From: Arthrobacter horti
Lineage (GTDB): Bacteria > Actinomycetota > Actinomycetes > Actinomycetales > Micrococcaceae
Direction: 5' to 3'
DNA: 64,000 nt
Assembly (NCBI RefSeq): GCF_030731045.1
Contig: NZ_JAVALS010000005.1
Location: forward strand, 124,001-188,000
How positions within the stretch are numbered: the first letter of the stretch is position 1; each line of letters begins with the position of its first letter. Below the pieces are notes generated by a model, which made no database searches, was not told the origin of the DNA, and was given only the letters and a program-made list of their open reading frames with translations. The position numbers and the translations under genes were made by a program. Positions 15,993 to 23,317 of the stretch are shown in pieces.

Positions 15993-16203
15993 GGTGGTCC
16001 GCCTTCCCGTACTTCGCATGAATCGACTGTCTGGTGACGCCGAGTGCGGCACCGATCTGCTCCCACGACCATCCGGCCCGGCGGGCCGCCGCCACATGGG
16101 TGGCCTCCACCCGTTCCGCGAGCCGGCGGAGTGCGGTGGCCGCCCGGAGGCCGGTCTCCGGATCGATGTCGAGCGGCTCGTTCGCCGGATCTTCGATGCC
16201 CAT
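15985..16203 (-). CDS. Small helix-turn-helix regulator
   Basis: 72 residues from ATG 16203 (MGIEDPANEP). One helical segment (ATALRRLAERVEATHVAAAR) leads into a helix-turn-helix, AGWSWEQIGAALGVTRQSIH, close to the C-terminus. It is the first gene of a two-gene operon with the Clp-N protein. A perfect 7-bp-arm palindrome lies on the -10 box of its own promoter, so autoregulation is likely. The -10 box ends about 7 bases from the ATG, implying a leaderless mRNA. The family is not one I can name with confidence. Confidence 0.75.
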   Translation of the reverse strand: MGIEDPANEPLDIDPETGLRAATALRRLAERVEATHVAAARRAGWSWEQIGAALGVTRQSIHAKYGKADHHV

Positions 16204-16206
16204 GCC

Positions 16207-16250
16207 GTCAGTTTGAACTGACACGCCGCAATTGTCAAGGAAAACTGACA
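16207..16250 (-). promoter_or_regulatory. Promoter of HTH/Clp-N operon with operator palindrome
   Basis: On the minus strand TTGACA (16238-16233), a 17-bp spacer and CAAACT (16215-16210) form a promoter ending at the ATG (16203). GTCAGTTCAAACTGAC (16222-16207, arms 7, spacer 2) covers the -10 box. A further copy of the half-site AACTGACA lies upstream on the plus strand (16243-16250), 27 bases from the first (16216-16223). This layout fits autorepression by the encoded HTH protein. Confidence 0.6.
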
Positions 16251-16331
16251 TCGACGGCGCGAGTCGCACCGCCTTCGAGATCCCCGGCCGACCACTCCGG
16301 CTCCGGAACTGAAGCCGCGTCCCTGTTGATA

Positions 16332-16637
16332 ATTTTTGTCACATGAAAGTCAAAAATGTATTGACATGATCCGGACGAGCCTCAAGACTGGAACGCGGAA
16401 CGACCTTGACCGCACACCGGAACCCGCAGGCCGGCACCGGGACCCCTGACCGCACTCAACCGCGGAGGAGCCCCTGACCGGCCCGGCGGGAGCCGGTCCA
16501 CCGGGAACCGGACGCCCCCCTCGTCCCGATTCCCGCGAATCCCCAGACCCTGAGAGTGAACAGACTCATCGGAGGTGAGTGAAGATCCTCCAGGAACGCC
16601 GAAGGCTCCTTCCCCAGCGGAAGGAGCTTTCGGTGTG
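16332..16637 (+). other. Gene-free region: promoter, structured GC-rich segment and terminator (possible ncRNA)
   Basis: No convincing protein gene lies between 16251 and 16663. On the plus strand TTGACA (16361-16366) and AAGACT (16384-16389) are 17 bp apart. Just upstream is a dyad, ATTTTTG (16332-16338) with CAAAAAT (16351-16357). The following 200 bases are GC-rich and rich in short inverted repeats. A strong hairpin closes the segment at 16597-16635. This could be an untranslated RNA of roughly 240 nt; no known RNA family was recognised. Confidence 0.35.
16597..16635. terminator. Terminator hairpin after MarR gene
   Basis: A 17-bp stem (16597-16613 with 16619-16635) allows for G-U pairs and closes a short CCAGC loop. 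It starts 28 bases past the MarR stop on the minus strand and could also end a plus-strand transcript from 16396. Confidence 0.6.
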
Positions 16638-16663
16638 TGCCGGGCGAGGCCTGCGGCGTTCAC

Positions 16664-17116
16664 TCAGGCGACGGGCGCCGAGAATTCATGCAGTGCACCG
16701 GCGAGACCGGCCAGCTCGGGCCGCTGCGCGGCTTCGTTGAGGATCCGCTCCAGCGTGTCGTCATGAATCGGCTTGGCCTTCTCATACAGTACGCGGCCAT
16801 TGACCGTGAGCTCGGTGTAGATCCCGCGGCGGTCATCCGCGCAGAGGATGCGCGTCAGGAGCGCCCGGTCCTCCAGGCGGGTGACCAGGCGCGTCGTCGC
16901 ACTCGGGCTCAGCGCCGTGGCCTGCGCCAGCTGCTGCATTCGCATATGCCAGCCATCCTGACGACTCAGCGCATCAAGCACGGTGTATTCAACCACGGAC
17001 AGCTTGACCGCATCCGTCAGTGCACGCTCCAGGGCGGTCTCGATCATGCCGTGCAATGCGGCAAGCGTGCGCCAGCCCTGGGTACGGACCTCGACCGCAT
17101 TGTCATCGATGCTCAT
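16664..17116 (-). CDS. MarR family transcriptional regulator
   Basis: 150 residues from ATG 17116 with GGGAGG upstream; the frame opens earlier, at 17200, but that would cross the promoter. It is a winged-helix MarR protein: LSVVEYTVLDALSRQDGWHM (helix 2-3), AQATALSPSATTRLVTRLED (recognition helix) and CADDRRGIYTELTVNGR (wing). It diverges from an MFS exporter and an aldo/keto reductase, with TTGCA/GCAA repeats between them. The usual model is repression of the exporter operon and of itself, relieved by a small toxic ligand. The ligand is unknown. Confidence 0.9.
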   Translation of the reverse strand: MSIDDNAVEVRTQGWRTLAALHGMIETALERALTDAVKLSVVEYTVLDALSRQDGWHMRMQQLAQATALSPSATTRLVTRLEDRALLTRILCADDRRGIYTELTVNGRVLYEKAKPIHDDTLERILNEAAQRPELAGLAGALHEFSAPVA

Positions 17117-17277
17117 GAAACCTCCCGGGTGCTCTGGGTTGCAATCATTCATTGCGTGTGCAATTATTGTATCTGCAACTGCAATATAAAGCGTTTGCAA
17201 CTAATTCCAGTGTAGCGCATCGTCCCCTCCGGTTCACATGGCAGGCCGTGCGCGCGACCAGCAGGAGTGCACGCATC
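17117..17277. promoter_or_regulatory. MarR/MFS divergent promoter with repeated TTGCA boxes
   Basis: This 161-base spacer contains GCAAT-CATTC-ATTGC (17141-17155), a perfect 5-bp dyad. It then has TGCAAT, TGCAAC, TGCAAT and TTGCAAC words up to about 17201, together with AT-rich -10-like runs (TATAAA on plus, TACAAT on minus). MarR proteins bind such short dyads over divergent promoters. Confidence 0.55.
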
Positions 17278-18468
17278 ATGCCTATCGGTCTTATCGCGCT
17301 GTCGCTCGGGGCCTTCGGGATCGGGCTGACCGAGTTCGTCATCATGGGTCTCCTTCCCGAGGTCGCCGGCGACTTCGGGGTGTCGGAAGCGACCGCCGGA
17401 TGGCTGATCTCGGGATACGCCCTCTCCGTCACCGTCGGCGCCCTGTTCCTCACCGCGTCCACCACCCGCCTTCCCCGCAAGCCCGTGCTGCTGGGCCTGC
17501 TCGGACTCTTCATCGTCGGCAACACGCTCTCCGCGATCGCACCGTCCTACGAGGTCATGCTGACCGGCCGCATTCTCGCGGCCCTCTGCCATGGCGCCTT
17601 CTTCGGCATCGGTTCCGTCGTGGCCGCAGGCCTCGTGGCACCGTCCATGAAGGCCCGCGCCGTGGCCATCATGTTCACCGGCCTCACCGCCGCCAACGTC
17701 CTGGGCGTCCCATTCGGCACCCTCCTGGGCCAGCAGCTCGGCTGGCGCTCCACCTTCTGGGTCATCTCCGCCACGGGTGTGATCGCGTTCATCGGAATCG
17801 CGACCCTGGTCCCGGCACTGAACAAGGATGCGCAGGCCGCCGGCCTCCGACACGAACTCCGCGCCTTCCGCAACGGCCAGGTCTGGCTGTCCCTGGTGAT
17901 CACCATCCTCGCCTACGGCGGCATGTTCGGCGCCTTCACCTACATGGCTTACACCCTGACCGGGGTCTCCGGGTACCCGAGCAGCGCCGTGCCGTGGCTC
18001 CTCATCCTCTCCGGCCTGGGCCTGTTCGTGGGCAACTGGATCGGCGGACGTCTGGCGGACCGAAGCATCGACGGCACCCTGATCGCCTTCGTCGCCGGCC
18101 TCCTGGTCACCCTGGTCCTCTTCGGCCTGCTGGCCTCCATCCCGGTGGTGGCCGCCGTCGCCCTGTTCGTCATGGGCGGTTTCGGCTTCGGCACCGTACC
18201 GGGCCTCCAGTCCCGCATCATGCACTACGCCGGAGGGGCACCCACCCTGGCCTCCGGCGCCAACATCGGCGCGTTCAACATCGGCAACGCCCTGGGCGCC
18301 TGGGCCGGCGGCGTCGCGATCTCCGCGGGCCTCGGCTACGCCTCCCCCGTCTGGACCGGTGCGCTGATCACTGTCCCGGCCCTGATCATCATGATCATCG
18401 CGGCCGCCAAGGCACGACGCGAAACCCCGGCCCCGGCCGACGTCGAACCCGTCACGACCGCTGCCTGA
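17278..18468 (+). CDS. MFS efflux transporter, DHA1 family
   Basis: 396 residues, about 12 TM helices. The N-terminus MPIGLIALSLGAFGIGLTEF with VIMGLLPEVAGDFGVS is typical of AraJ-like DHA1 drug/sugar efflux proteins, and LTGRILAALCHGAFFGIGSV is the TM4-5 region. ATG 17278 has GGAG 10 bases upstream; the frame is open earlier but crosses the regulator's operators. Transcription is probably repressed by the divergent MarR protein. The aldo/keto reductase 40 bases downstream is likely co-transcribed. Substrate unknown. Confidence 0.88.
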   Translation: MPIGLIALSLGAFGIGLTEFVIMGLLPEVAGDFGVSEATAGWLISGYALSVTVGALFLTASTTRLPRKPVLLGLLGLFIVGNTLSAIAPSYEVMLTGRILAALCHGAFFGIGSVVAAGLVAPSMKARAVAIMFTGLTAANVLGVPFGTLLGQQLGWRSTFWVISATGVIAFIGIATLVPALNKDAQAAGLRHELRAFRNGQVWLSLVITILAYGGMFGAFTYMAYTLTGVSGYPSSAVPWLLILSGLGLFVGNWIGGRLADRSIDGTLIAFVAGLLVTLVLFGLLASIPVVAAVALFVMGGFGFGTVPGLQSRIMHYAGGAPTLASGANIGAFNIGNALGAWAGGVAISAGLGYASPVWTGALITVPALIIMIIAAAKARRETPAPADVEPVTTAA

Positions 18469-18508
18469 CCACCCGGCTTCCGTTCCACAACCCGACGAAA
18501 GAAGATCC

Positions 18509-19336
18509 ATGAACACCGTCCCCACCATCACCCTGAACAATGGCGTCGAGATGCCCCAGCTCGGTTTCGGCGTGTTCCAGGTCCCTGACGCGGAGACCAC
18601 CGCCGCCGTGTCTGAAGCCCTGAAGGCCGGCTACCGCAGCATCGACACCGCCGCCATCTACGGCAACGAACGCGGCGTCGGCCAGGCGATCGCCGAGTCC
18701 GGTATCGCCCGTGAAGACCTCTTCATCACCAGCAAGGTCTGGAATTCCGAGCAGGGCTTCGAGGAGACCCTGGCCGCGTACGACGCCAGCCTGGAGAAGC
18801 TCGGCCTGGACTACCTGGACCTCTACCTGATCCACTGGCCGGCCCCCGCCAATGGCCGCTTCATCGACACCTGGAAGGCCCTGGAGAAGATCTTCTCCGA
18901 CGGCCGCGTCCGCGCCATCGGCGTTTCCAACTTCGAGCCGGATCAGCTCGAGCAGCTGCTCACCGAGGCCACCGTGGTGCCCGCGGTGAACCAGGTGGAG
19001 CTCCACCCGGCCCTGCAGAACCGTGCCGTCCAGGCCTTCGGCGCCGAGCGCGGCATCGCGACCGAGGCGTGGAGCCCCCTCGCCCAGGGCGCCGCCCTGA
19101 AGGACCCCTCCGTCCTGGCCATCGCGGAGAAGCACGGCCGCACCCCGGCCCAGGTCATCCTGCGCTGGCACCTGCAGCAGGGCCGCGTGGTCATCCCGAA
19201 GTCGGTGACCCCGTCCCGCATCGCGGAAAACCTGGACGTCTTCGGCTTCGAACTGAGCGCCGAGGAACTCACCACCATCGACGGCCTGGAGCGCGACGGC
19301 CGCACCGGCCCCCACCCGGCCAGCTTCAACGGCTGA
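18509..19336 (+). CDS. Aldo/keto reductase (2,5-diketo-D-gluconate reductase-like)
   Basis: 275 residues, a single (beta/alpha)8 barrel using NADPH. The full catalytic tetrad is visible: Asp46 and Tyr51 in SIDTAAIYGNE, Lys76 in ITSKVW and His109 in YLIHWP. The GVSNF and IPKSVTPSRIAEN cofactor motifs are also present. The family reduces aldehydes and ketones. Its place behind a MarR-controlled exporter suggests detoxification of reactive carbonyls. The specific substrate cannot be read from sequence. Confidence 0.92.
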   Translation: MNTVPTITLNNGVEMPQLGFGVFQVPDAETTAAVSEALKAGYRSIDTAAIYGNERGVGQAIAESGIAREDLFITSKVWNSEQGFEETLAAYDASLEKLGLDYLDLYLIHWPAPANGRFIDTWKALEKIFSDGRVRAIGVSNFEPDQLEQLLTEATVVPAVNQVELHPALQNRAVQAFGAERGIATEAWSPLAQGAALKDPSVLAIAEKHGRTPAQVILRWHLQQGRVVIPKSVTPSRIAENLDVFGFELSAEELTTIDGLERDGRTGPHPASFNG

Positions 19337-19369
19337 ACTGTTCAGCAACGGGTGACGGCCCGCCGTCGA

Positions 19370-19422
19370 TGACGTGCAGAAGTCCCCGGAACCGCGGCGG
19401 TTCCGGGGACTTCTGCACGTCA
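19370..19422. terminator. Perfect 24-bp terminator hairpin between convergent genes
   Basis: Arms 19370-19393 and 19399-19422 are perfectly complementary around GCGGC. It lies between the aldo/keto reductase stop and the livF stop and can serve both transcripts. Confidence 0.75.
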
Positions 19423-19430
19423 GCCGTGCG

Positions 19431-20144
19431 TCAGGCAACGCCCAGGTAGGCCTCCTTGATGGCCGGGTTGGCCATCAGTTCCTTGCCGGTTCCCCGGTGA
19501 GTGATGGACCCGGTCTCCAGGACGAACGCACGGTGTGAGCGGGCCAGCGCCTGGTTGGCGTTCTGCTCCACCAGCAGCACCGTGGTGCCCTGGTCGTTGA
19601 TCTCCGTGATGATCTTGAAGATCTGGCGGATGAACTGCGGGGCCAGGCCCATGGACGGCTCATCCAGGAGCAGCAGCTTGGGGTTGGACATGAGGGCCCT
19701 GCCGATGGCCAGCATCTGCTGCTCGCCACCGCTCATGGTGCCGCCGAATTGCTTGGACCGCTCCTTCAGACGGGGGAACAGGTCAAAAACCCGTTCCAGG
19801 TCCTTGGCGATACCGGAGCTGTCGTTACGGCCGTACGAGCCCATGTTCAGGTTCTCCATGACCGTCATGCCCGGGAAGATGCCGCGGCCTTCCGGCGCCT
19901 GGGAAATGCCCTTGACCACACGGATGTGGGCCTTCATGGAGGTGATGTCCTGGCCCATGAAGCTGATGCTCCCGTAGGACGGGTTCAGCAGGCCGGAGAC
20001 GGTCCTCATGGTGGTGGTCTTCCCGGCACCATTGGCGCCGATCAGGGAGACGATCTCGCCTTCCTCCACCGTGAAGGACATGTTGTGAATGGCCTGGATG
20101 CGCCCGTAGTGAACGGACACGTTCTTCAGCTCAAGCAAGCTCAT
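19431..20144 (-). CDS. livF: Branched-chain amino acid ABC transporter ATP-binding protein LivF
   Basis: 237 residues from ATG 20144, overlapping the end of livG by 14 bases. Walker A is GANGAGKTT, the signature is MSGGEQQMLAIGRAL, and Walker B is LLLLDEPSMGLAP. APEGRGIFPGMTVMENL is a LivF hallmark. It energises uptake with LivG through the LivH/LivM channel. It is the last gene of the liv operon and is followed by the 24-bp hairpin. Confidence 0.94.
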   Translation of the reverse strand: MSLLELKNVSVHYGRIQAIHNMSFTVEEGEIVSLIGANGAGKTTTMRTVSGLLNPSYGSISFMGQDITSMKAHIRVVKGISQAPEGRGIFPGMTVMENLNMGSYGRNDSSGIAKDLERVFDLFPRLKERSKQFGGTMSGGEQQMLAIGRALMSNPKLLLLDEPSMGLAPQFIRQIFKIITEINDQGTTVLLVEQNANQALARSHRAFVLETGSITHRGTGKELMANPAIKEAYLGVA

Positions 20145-21018
20145 CTTCAGGCTCCCCGAGGTAGGCGGATATGACTTTCGGGTTCTCACGGATCTCCTTG
20201 GGCACGGCGTCCGCGATCTTCTTGCCGAACTCCAGCACCACGATGCGGTCCGTCACGCCCATGACCAGCCTCATGTCGTGCTCAATGAGAAGGACCGTGT
20301 AGCCGTCATCCCGGATGGTCCGGATGAGCGCCATGAGCTCTTCCTTCTCTGCCGGGTTGAAGCCGGCAGCCGGCTCGTCCAGGCACAGGACCTTGGGATC
20401 CGTGGCGAGCGCGCGCGCGATTTCCAGCCTGCGCTGATAGCCGTACGGCAGATGCCGGGACAGGAACTGCGCATGATCCGCAATGCCCACGAATTCCAGG
20501 AGTGCCATGCCGCGTTCGATGGCGCTTTTCTCCTCCCGGACATGCGTGGGGAGCCGGAGCAGGGCACCGCCCACGCTTGTCCTGTGGCGGGCGTCCAATC
20601 CCACCACCACGTTCTCCAGGGCCGTCATCTCTCCGAAGAGGCGGATGTTCTGGAACGTGCGGGCCAGGCCGCGCCGGGTGATCTTGTGCTGGGGCAGGCC
20701 GTTGAGTGCCTTGCCTTCCAGCTTGACCGTCCCGGACGTCGGCTTGTACACGCCCGTCATGGCGTTGAAGCAGGTGGTCTTCCCGGCGCCATTGGGGCCG
20801 ATCAGACCCAGGATCTCGCCGCGGTTGATGTCGAAGGTGACCTTGTCCAGGGCCGTGAGACCGCCGAACTTCATGGTCAGGTTCTCCACTTGGACCAGCG
20901 GCTCCCCCACCTTGACCGGACTGTCCCGTTCCGGTGCCACTTTCTCAGCGACCTTGAGGTCCACGCCCTGTTCCTTCAGAGCGTCGACGTCGATTTCCGG
21001 CTCGACCGCTTCACTCAT
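20131..21018 (-). CDS. livG: Branched-chain amino acid ABC transporter ATP-binding protein LivG
   Basis: 295 residues from ATG 21018; ATG 21021 directly before it is equally possible. An N-terminal extension of about 40 polar residues (EPEIDVDALKEQGVDL) precedes the ABC domain and is longer than in E. coli LivG. Walker A is GPNGAGKTT. The signature has the LivG form YGYQRRLEIARAL, and Walker B is LCLDEPAAGFNP. It overlaps livM by 8 bases, so translation is coupled. Confidence 0.94.
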   Translation of the reverse strand: MSEAVEPEIDVDALKEQGVDLKVAEKVAPERDSPVKVGEPLVQVENLTMKFGGLTALDKVTFDINRGEILGLIGPNGAGKTTCFNAMTGVYKPTSGTVKLEGKALNGLPQHKITRRGLARTFQNIRLFGEMTALENVVVGLDARHRTSVGGALLRLPTHVREEKSAIERGMALLEFVGIADHAQFLSRHLPYGYQRRLEIARALATDPKVLCLDEPAAGFNPAEKEELMALIRTIRDDGYTVLLIEHDMRLVMGVTDRIVVLEFGKKIADAVPKEIRENPKVISAYLGEPEDELA

Positions 21019-22207
21019 CACCGGCCTCCTTCCCGCCGTCCGTGGTCACCTGGACGCGTCTGCTCATCGGGGGTTCCTTGAGCTTGTTGTACGCCAGACG
21101 CCCGTACGCCAGCAGACGCTGACGTGCCGGGAGCAGGCCGGCCGAACGGAAGATCATGATCAGCACCAGCGCCACACCGAAGATGAGGTACTTGAACTCC
21201 GCAATCGACGTGAACCGCAGCGGGATGTACGCCACCAGGGAACCGCCCAGAATAGCGCCGACCTTGTTGCCCGTGCCGCCCAGAACCACGGCAGCCAGGA
21301 ACAGGATGGACGTGGCGATGTCGAACTTCTGATTGTTCACAAAGCCCACCTGCCCGGCGAACAGCGCTCCGGAGAGGCCACCCACGGACGCACCGATGGC
21401 GAACGCCCAGACCTTGTACTTGAAGGTGGGAACACCCATGATCTCTGCGGCATCCTCATCCTCGCGGATGGCGATCCAGGCCCGGCCCACCCGGCTGCGC
21501 TCCAGGTTTCCCGCCAGGAGCAGCACGATGATGATGACCGTCAGCGTCAGCCAGTACCAGGGTGTGCCGTTCGAATTCAGGAAGATCGGGTCGCCGTTAG
21601 CGTCAGTTCCCGGAGGATGGCCCACATTCTGGAAACCCACCTGGCCTTTCATGGCCGGGATGATGGTGGCCAGGATGCGCACGATCTCACCGAAGCCGAG
21701 CGTGACGATGGCCAGGTAGTCACCGCGCAGACGCAGCGTGGGAACTCCCAACAACACGCCGAAGAACATGGTGATCGCCATGGCCAGCGGCAGAGTCCAC
21801 AGGTACGGGATGTGGAGGTACGGCGAGTCCGGGCTGGTGAACATCGCCGCCGTGTAGGAACCCACGGCGAAGAAGGCCACATAGCCGAGGTCCAGGAGCC
21901 CGGCGTAGCCCACCACCACATTCAGGCCCACGGCGACGAGAGCGTAGACGGACATCTGCGCCAGGGCGATCTGCCAGTTGTTGCCGGGTTCGGTGGTGAT
22001 GAACGGAGGGTTCAGGATGGGCAGCAGGTACGCGATGACCACGACCACCATGAGCCACAGCCACTGGATGTGGCGCGGGAGGGCGTTCCATTTGTCGCCA
22101 AGGCCGGGGAACCAGCCCCGACGACGACGGCCCTTGGCTTCGCGGTCGGCCATCGCCTGGGCGGCGGCAGAGTCTGGGATCAGGGTGGGGCCTTCTGTGG
22201 TGCTCAT
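21011..22207 (-). CDS. livM: Branched-chain amino acid ABC transporter permease LivM
   Basis: 398 residues. A basic cytoplasmic N-terminus (KGRRRRGW) is followed by about nine TM helices. LNVVVGYAGLLDLGYVAFFA and LRLRGDYLAIVTLGFGEIVR are LivM signatures, and an EAA-like loop (IAIREDEDAAEIMGV) contacts the ATPases. The ATG overlaps the livH stop by 4 bases. Confidence 0.94.
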   Translation of the reverse strand: MSTTEGPTLIPDSAAAQAMADREAKGRRRRGWFPGLGDKWNALPRHIQWLWLMVVVVIAYLLPILNPPFITTEPGNNWQIALAQMSVYALVAVGLNVVVGYAGLLDLGYVAFFAVGSYTAAMFTSPDSPYLHIPYLWTLPLAMAITMFFGVLLGVPTLRLRGDYLAIVTLGFGEIVRILATIIPAMKGQVGFQNVGHPPGTDANGDPIFLNSNGTPWYWLTLTVIIIVLLLAGNLERSRVGRAWIAIREDEDAAEIMGVPTFKYKVWAFAIGASVGGLSGALFAGQVGFVNNQKFDIATSILFLAAVVLGGTGNKVGAILGGSLVAYIPLRFTSIAEFKYLIFGVALVLIMIFRSAGLLPARQRLLAYGRLAYNKLKEPPMSRRVQVTTDGGKEAGDE

Positions 22208-23235
22208 GCCTTACTCTTTCCAAGCGAGGTTCCCAGAATGCCATCTGGACGCACGACCAGCACCAGGACCAGGACCACGAACGCCACGACGTCCGTCCAC
22301 TGGGAACTGCCCAGCAGGACCTGTCCGTAGTTGCCAATCAGACCGATCAGCAAGCCGCCCAGGAGAGCGCCGCGCACATTGCCGATGCCGCCCAGGACTG
22401 CTGCGGCAAAGGCTTTGACGCCCAGGATGAATCCACCGTTGTACTGCACACCGGACGGGATTTTCATGACGTAGAACAGGGCCGCCGCACCGGCCAGGAG
22501 ACCGCCGATCGCAAAGGTGGTGAGGATGATCTTTTCCTTGTTGACGCCCATGAGCGTCGCCGTATCCGGGTCCTGGGCCACCGCGCGGATGCCGCGGCCG
22601 GTCTTGGACCTCCGGATGAACTGGTCCGTGGCCACCATCAGGATGACGGCGGCGATGATGATCACCAGCTGCTGAGAGTCGACGATGGTGCCGAACACGT
22701 CGAAGATCGGCGTGGGGCGGAACATCGTCAGAGCCGCCTCGGGGCTGGGTCCGCGCCACCAGTAGATGAGGTACTGGATGGCGAAGGAGACACCGATCGC
22801 TGTGATGAGGAACGCCAGCCGGGGGGCTTTACGCCGGCGCAGCGGCTTGTACGCCACGCGCTCCACGATCACGGCCGTGAGGGCGGAGGCGATGACGGCC
22901 ACCACCAGAGCCAGGAGCAGATTGCCCACAATGGCCCAGAACGGCAGATGAGGTGCGGATGGGCCGAAGTTGAGTGCGCTGAGGGTGAAGAACACGCCGT
23001 AACAGCCCACGATGAACACTTCCGAATGGGCGAAGTTGATGAGGTTGAGGACGCCGTACACGAGCGTGTAGCCAAGGGCCACCAGGGCGTAGATGGCACC
23101 GAACGTCAGGCCGTCGAAGGTTGAGCTCCAGAAATTCTCTGCCAGAGAGTTGACGTCAAAGGTGATCCAGGTGTCGTCCATGGGCACGGCCATCGGCACG
23201 GCATGGATGAGGCTGGGGATTGCTTCACTGATCAT
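22204..23235 (-). CDS. livH: Branched-chain amino acid ABC transporter permease LivH
   Basis: 343 residues; start ATG 23235 has AGGAAG 6 bases upstream. Eight or so TM helices; GLTFGAIYALVALGYTLVYG and LNLINFAHSEVF are the LivH signature, and AVAQDPDTATLMGVNKEKII is the EAA-like loop. It pairs with LivM to form the channel. A 13-bp hairpin separates it from the upstream binding-protein gene. Confidence 0.94.
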   Translation of the reverse strand: MISEAIPSLIHAVPMAVPMDDTWITFDVNSLAENFWSSTFDGLTFGAIYALVALGYTLVYGVLNLINFAHSEVFIVGCYGVFFTLSALNFGPSAPHLPFWAIVGNLLLALVVAVIASALTAVIVERVAYKPLRRRKAPRLAFLITAIGVSFAIQYLIYWWRGPSPEAALTMFRPTPIFDVFGTIVDSQQLVIIIAAVILMVATDQFIRRSKTGRGIRAVAQDPDTATLMGVNKEKIILTTFAIGGLLAGAAALFYVMKIPSGVQYNGGFILGVKAFAAAVLGGIGNVRGALLGGLLIGLIGNYGQVLLGSSQWTDVVAFVVLVLVLVVRPDGILGTSLGKSKA

Positions 23236-23261
23236 AGGATCTTCCTGAGGTGATCAAGAGA

Positions 23262-23299
23262 AATGCTGGGGGTACGCACCAGTGCTTACCCCCAGCATT
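23262..23299 (-). terminator. Hairpin between binding-protein gene and livH
   Basis: A perfect 13-bp stem (23262-23274 with 23287-23299) and 12-base loop, 18 bases past the binding-protein stop. It probably attenuates read-through, so more binding protein than permease is made. Confidence 0.6.
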
Positions 23300-23317
23300 C
23301 TCGTGAGACGGCCGGCC

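Noticed and set aside
16440-16600. Known RNA families considered for the gene-free region (M-box, glycine, c-di-AMP riboswitches, 6C RNA)
   Set aside because: Only isolated words match (for example a single run of six C, or GGAGGTGAG...CCTCC); the ordered conserved cores are missing.
16382-16766. Small frames on both strands around the MarR terminator (about 93 and 63 codons)
   Set aside because: They lie over the hairpin, have no proper ribosome-binding site spacing and show no protein-like composition.
17164-18600. A 478-codon minus-strand frame opposite the MFS gene
   Set aside because: Its composition (Gly/Asp/Glu/Gln/His runs) is the reverse reading of hydrophobic TM codons.
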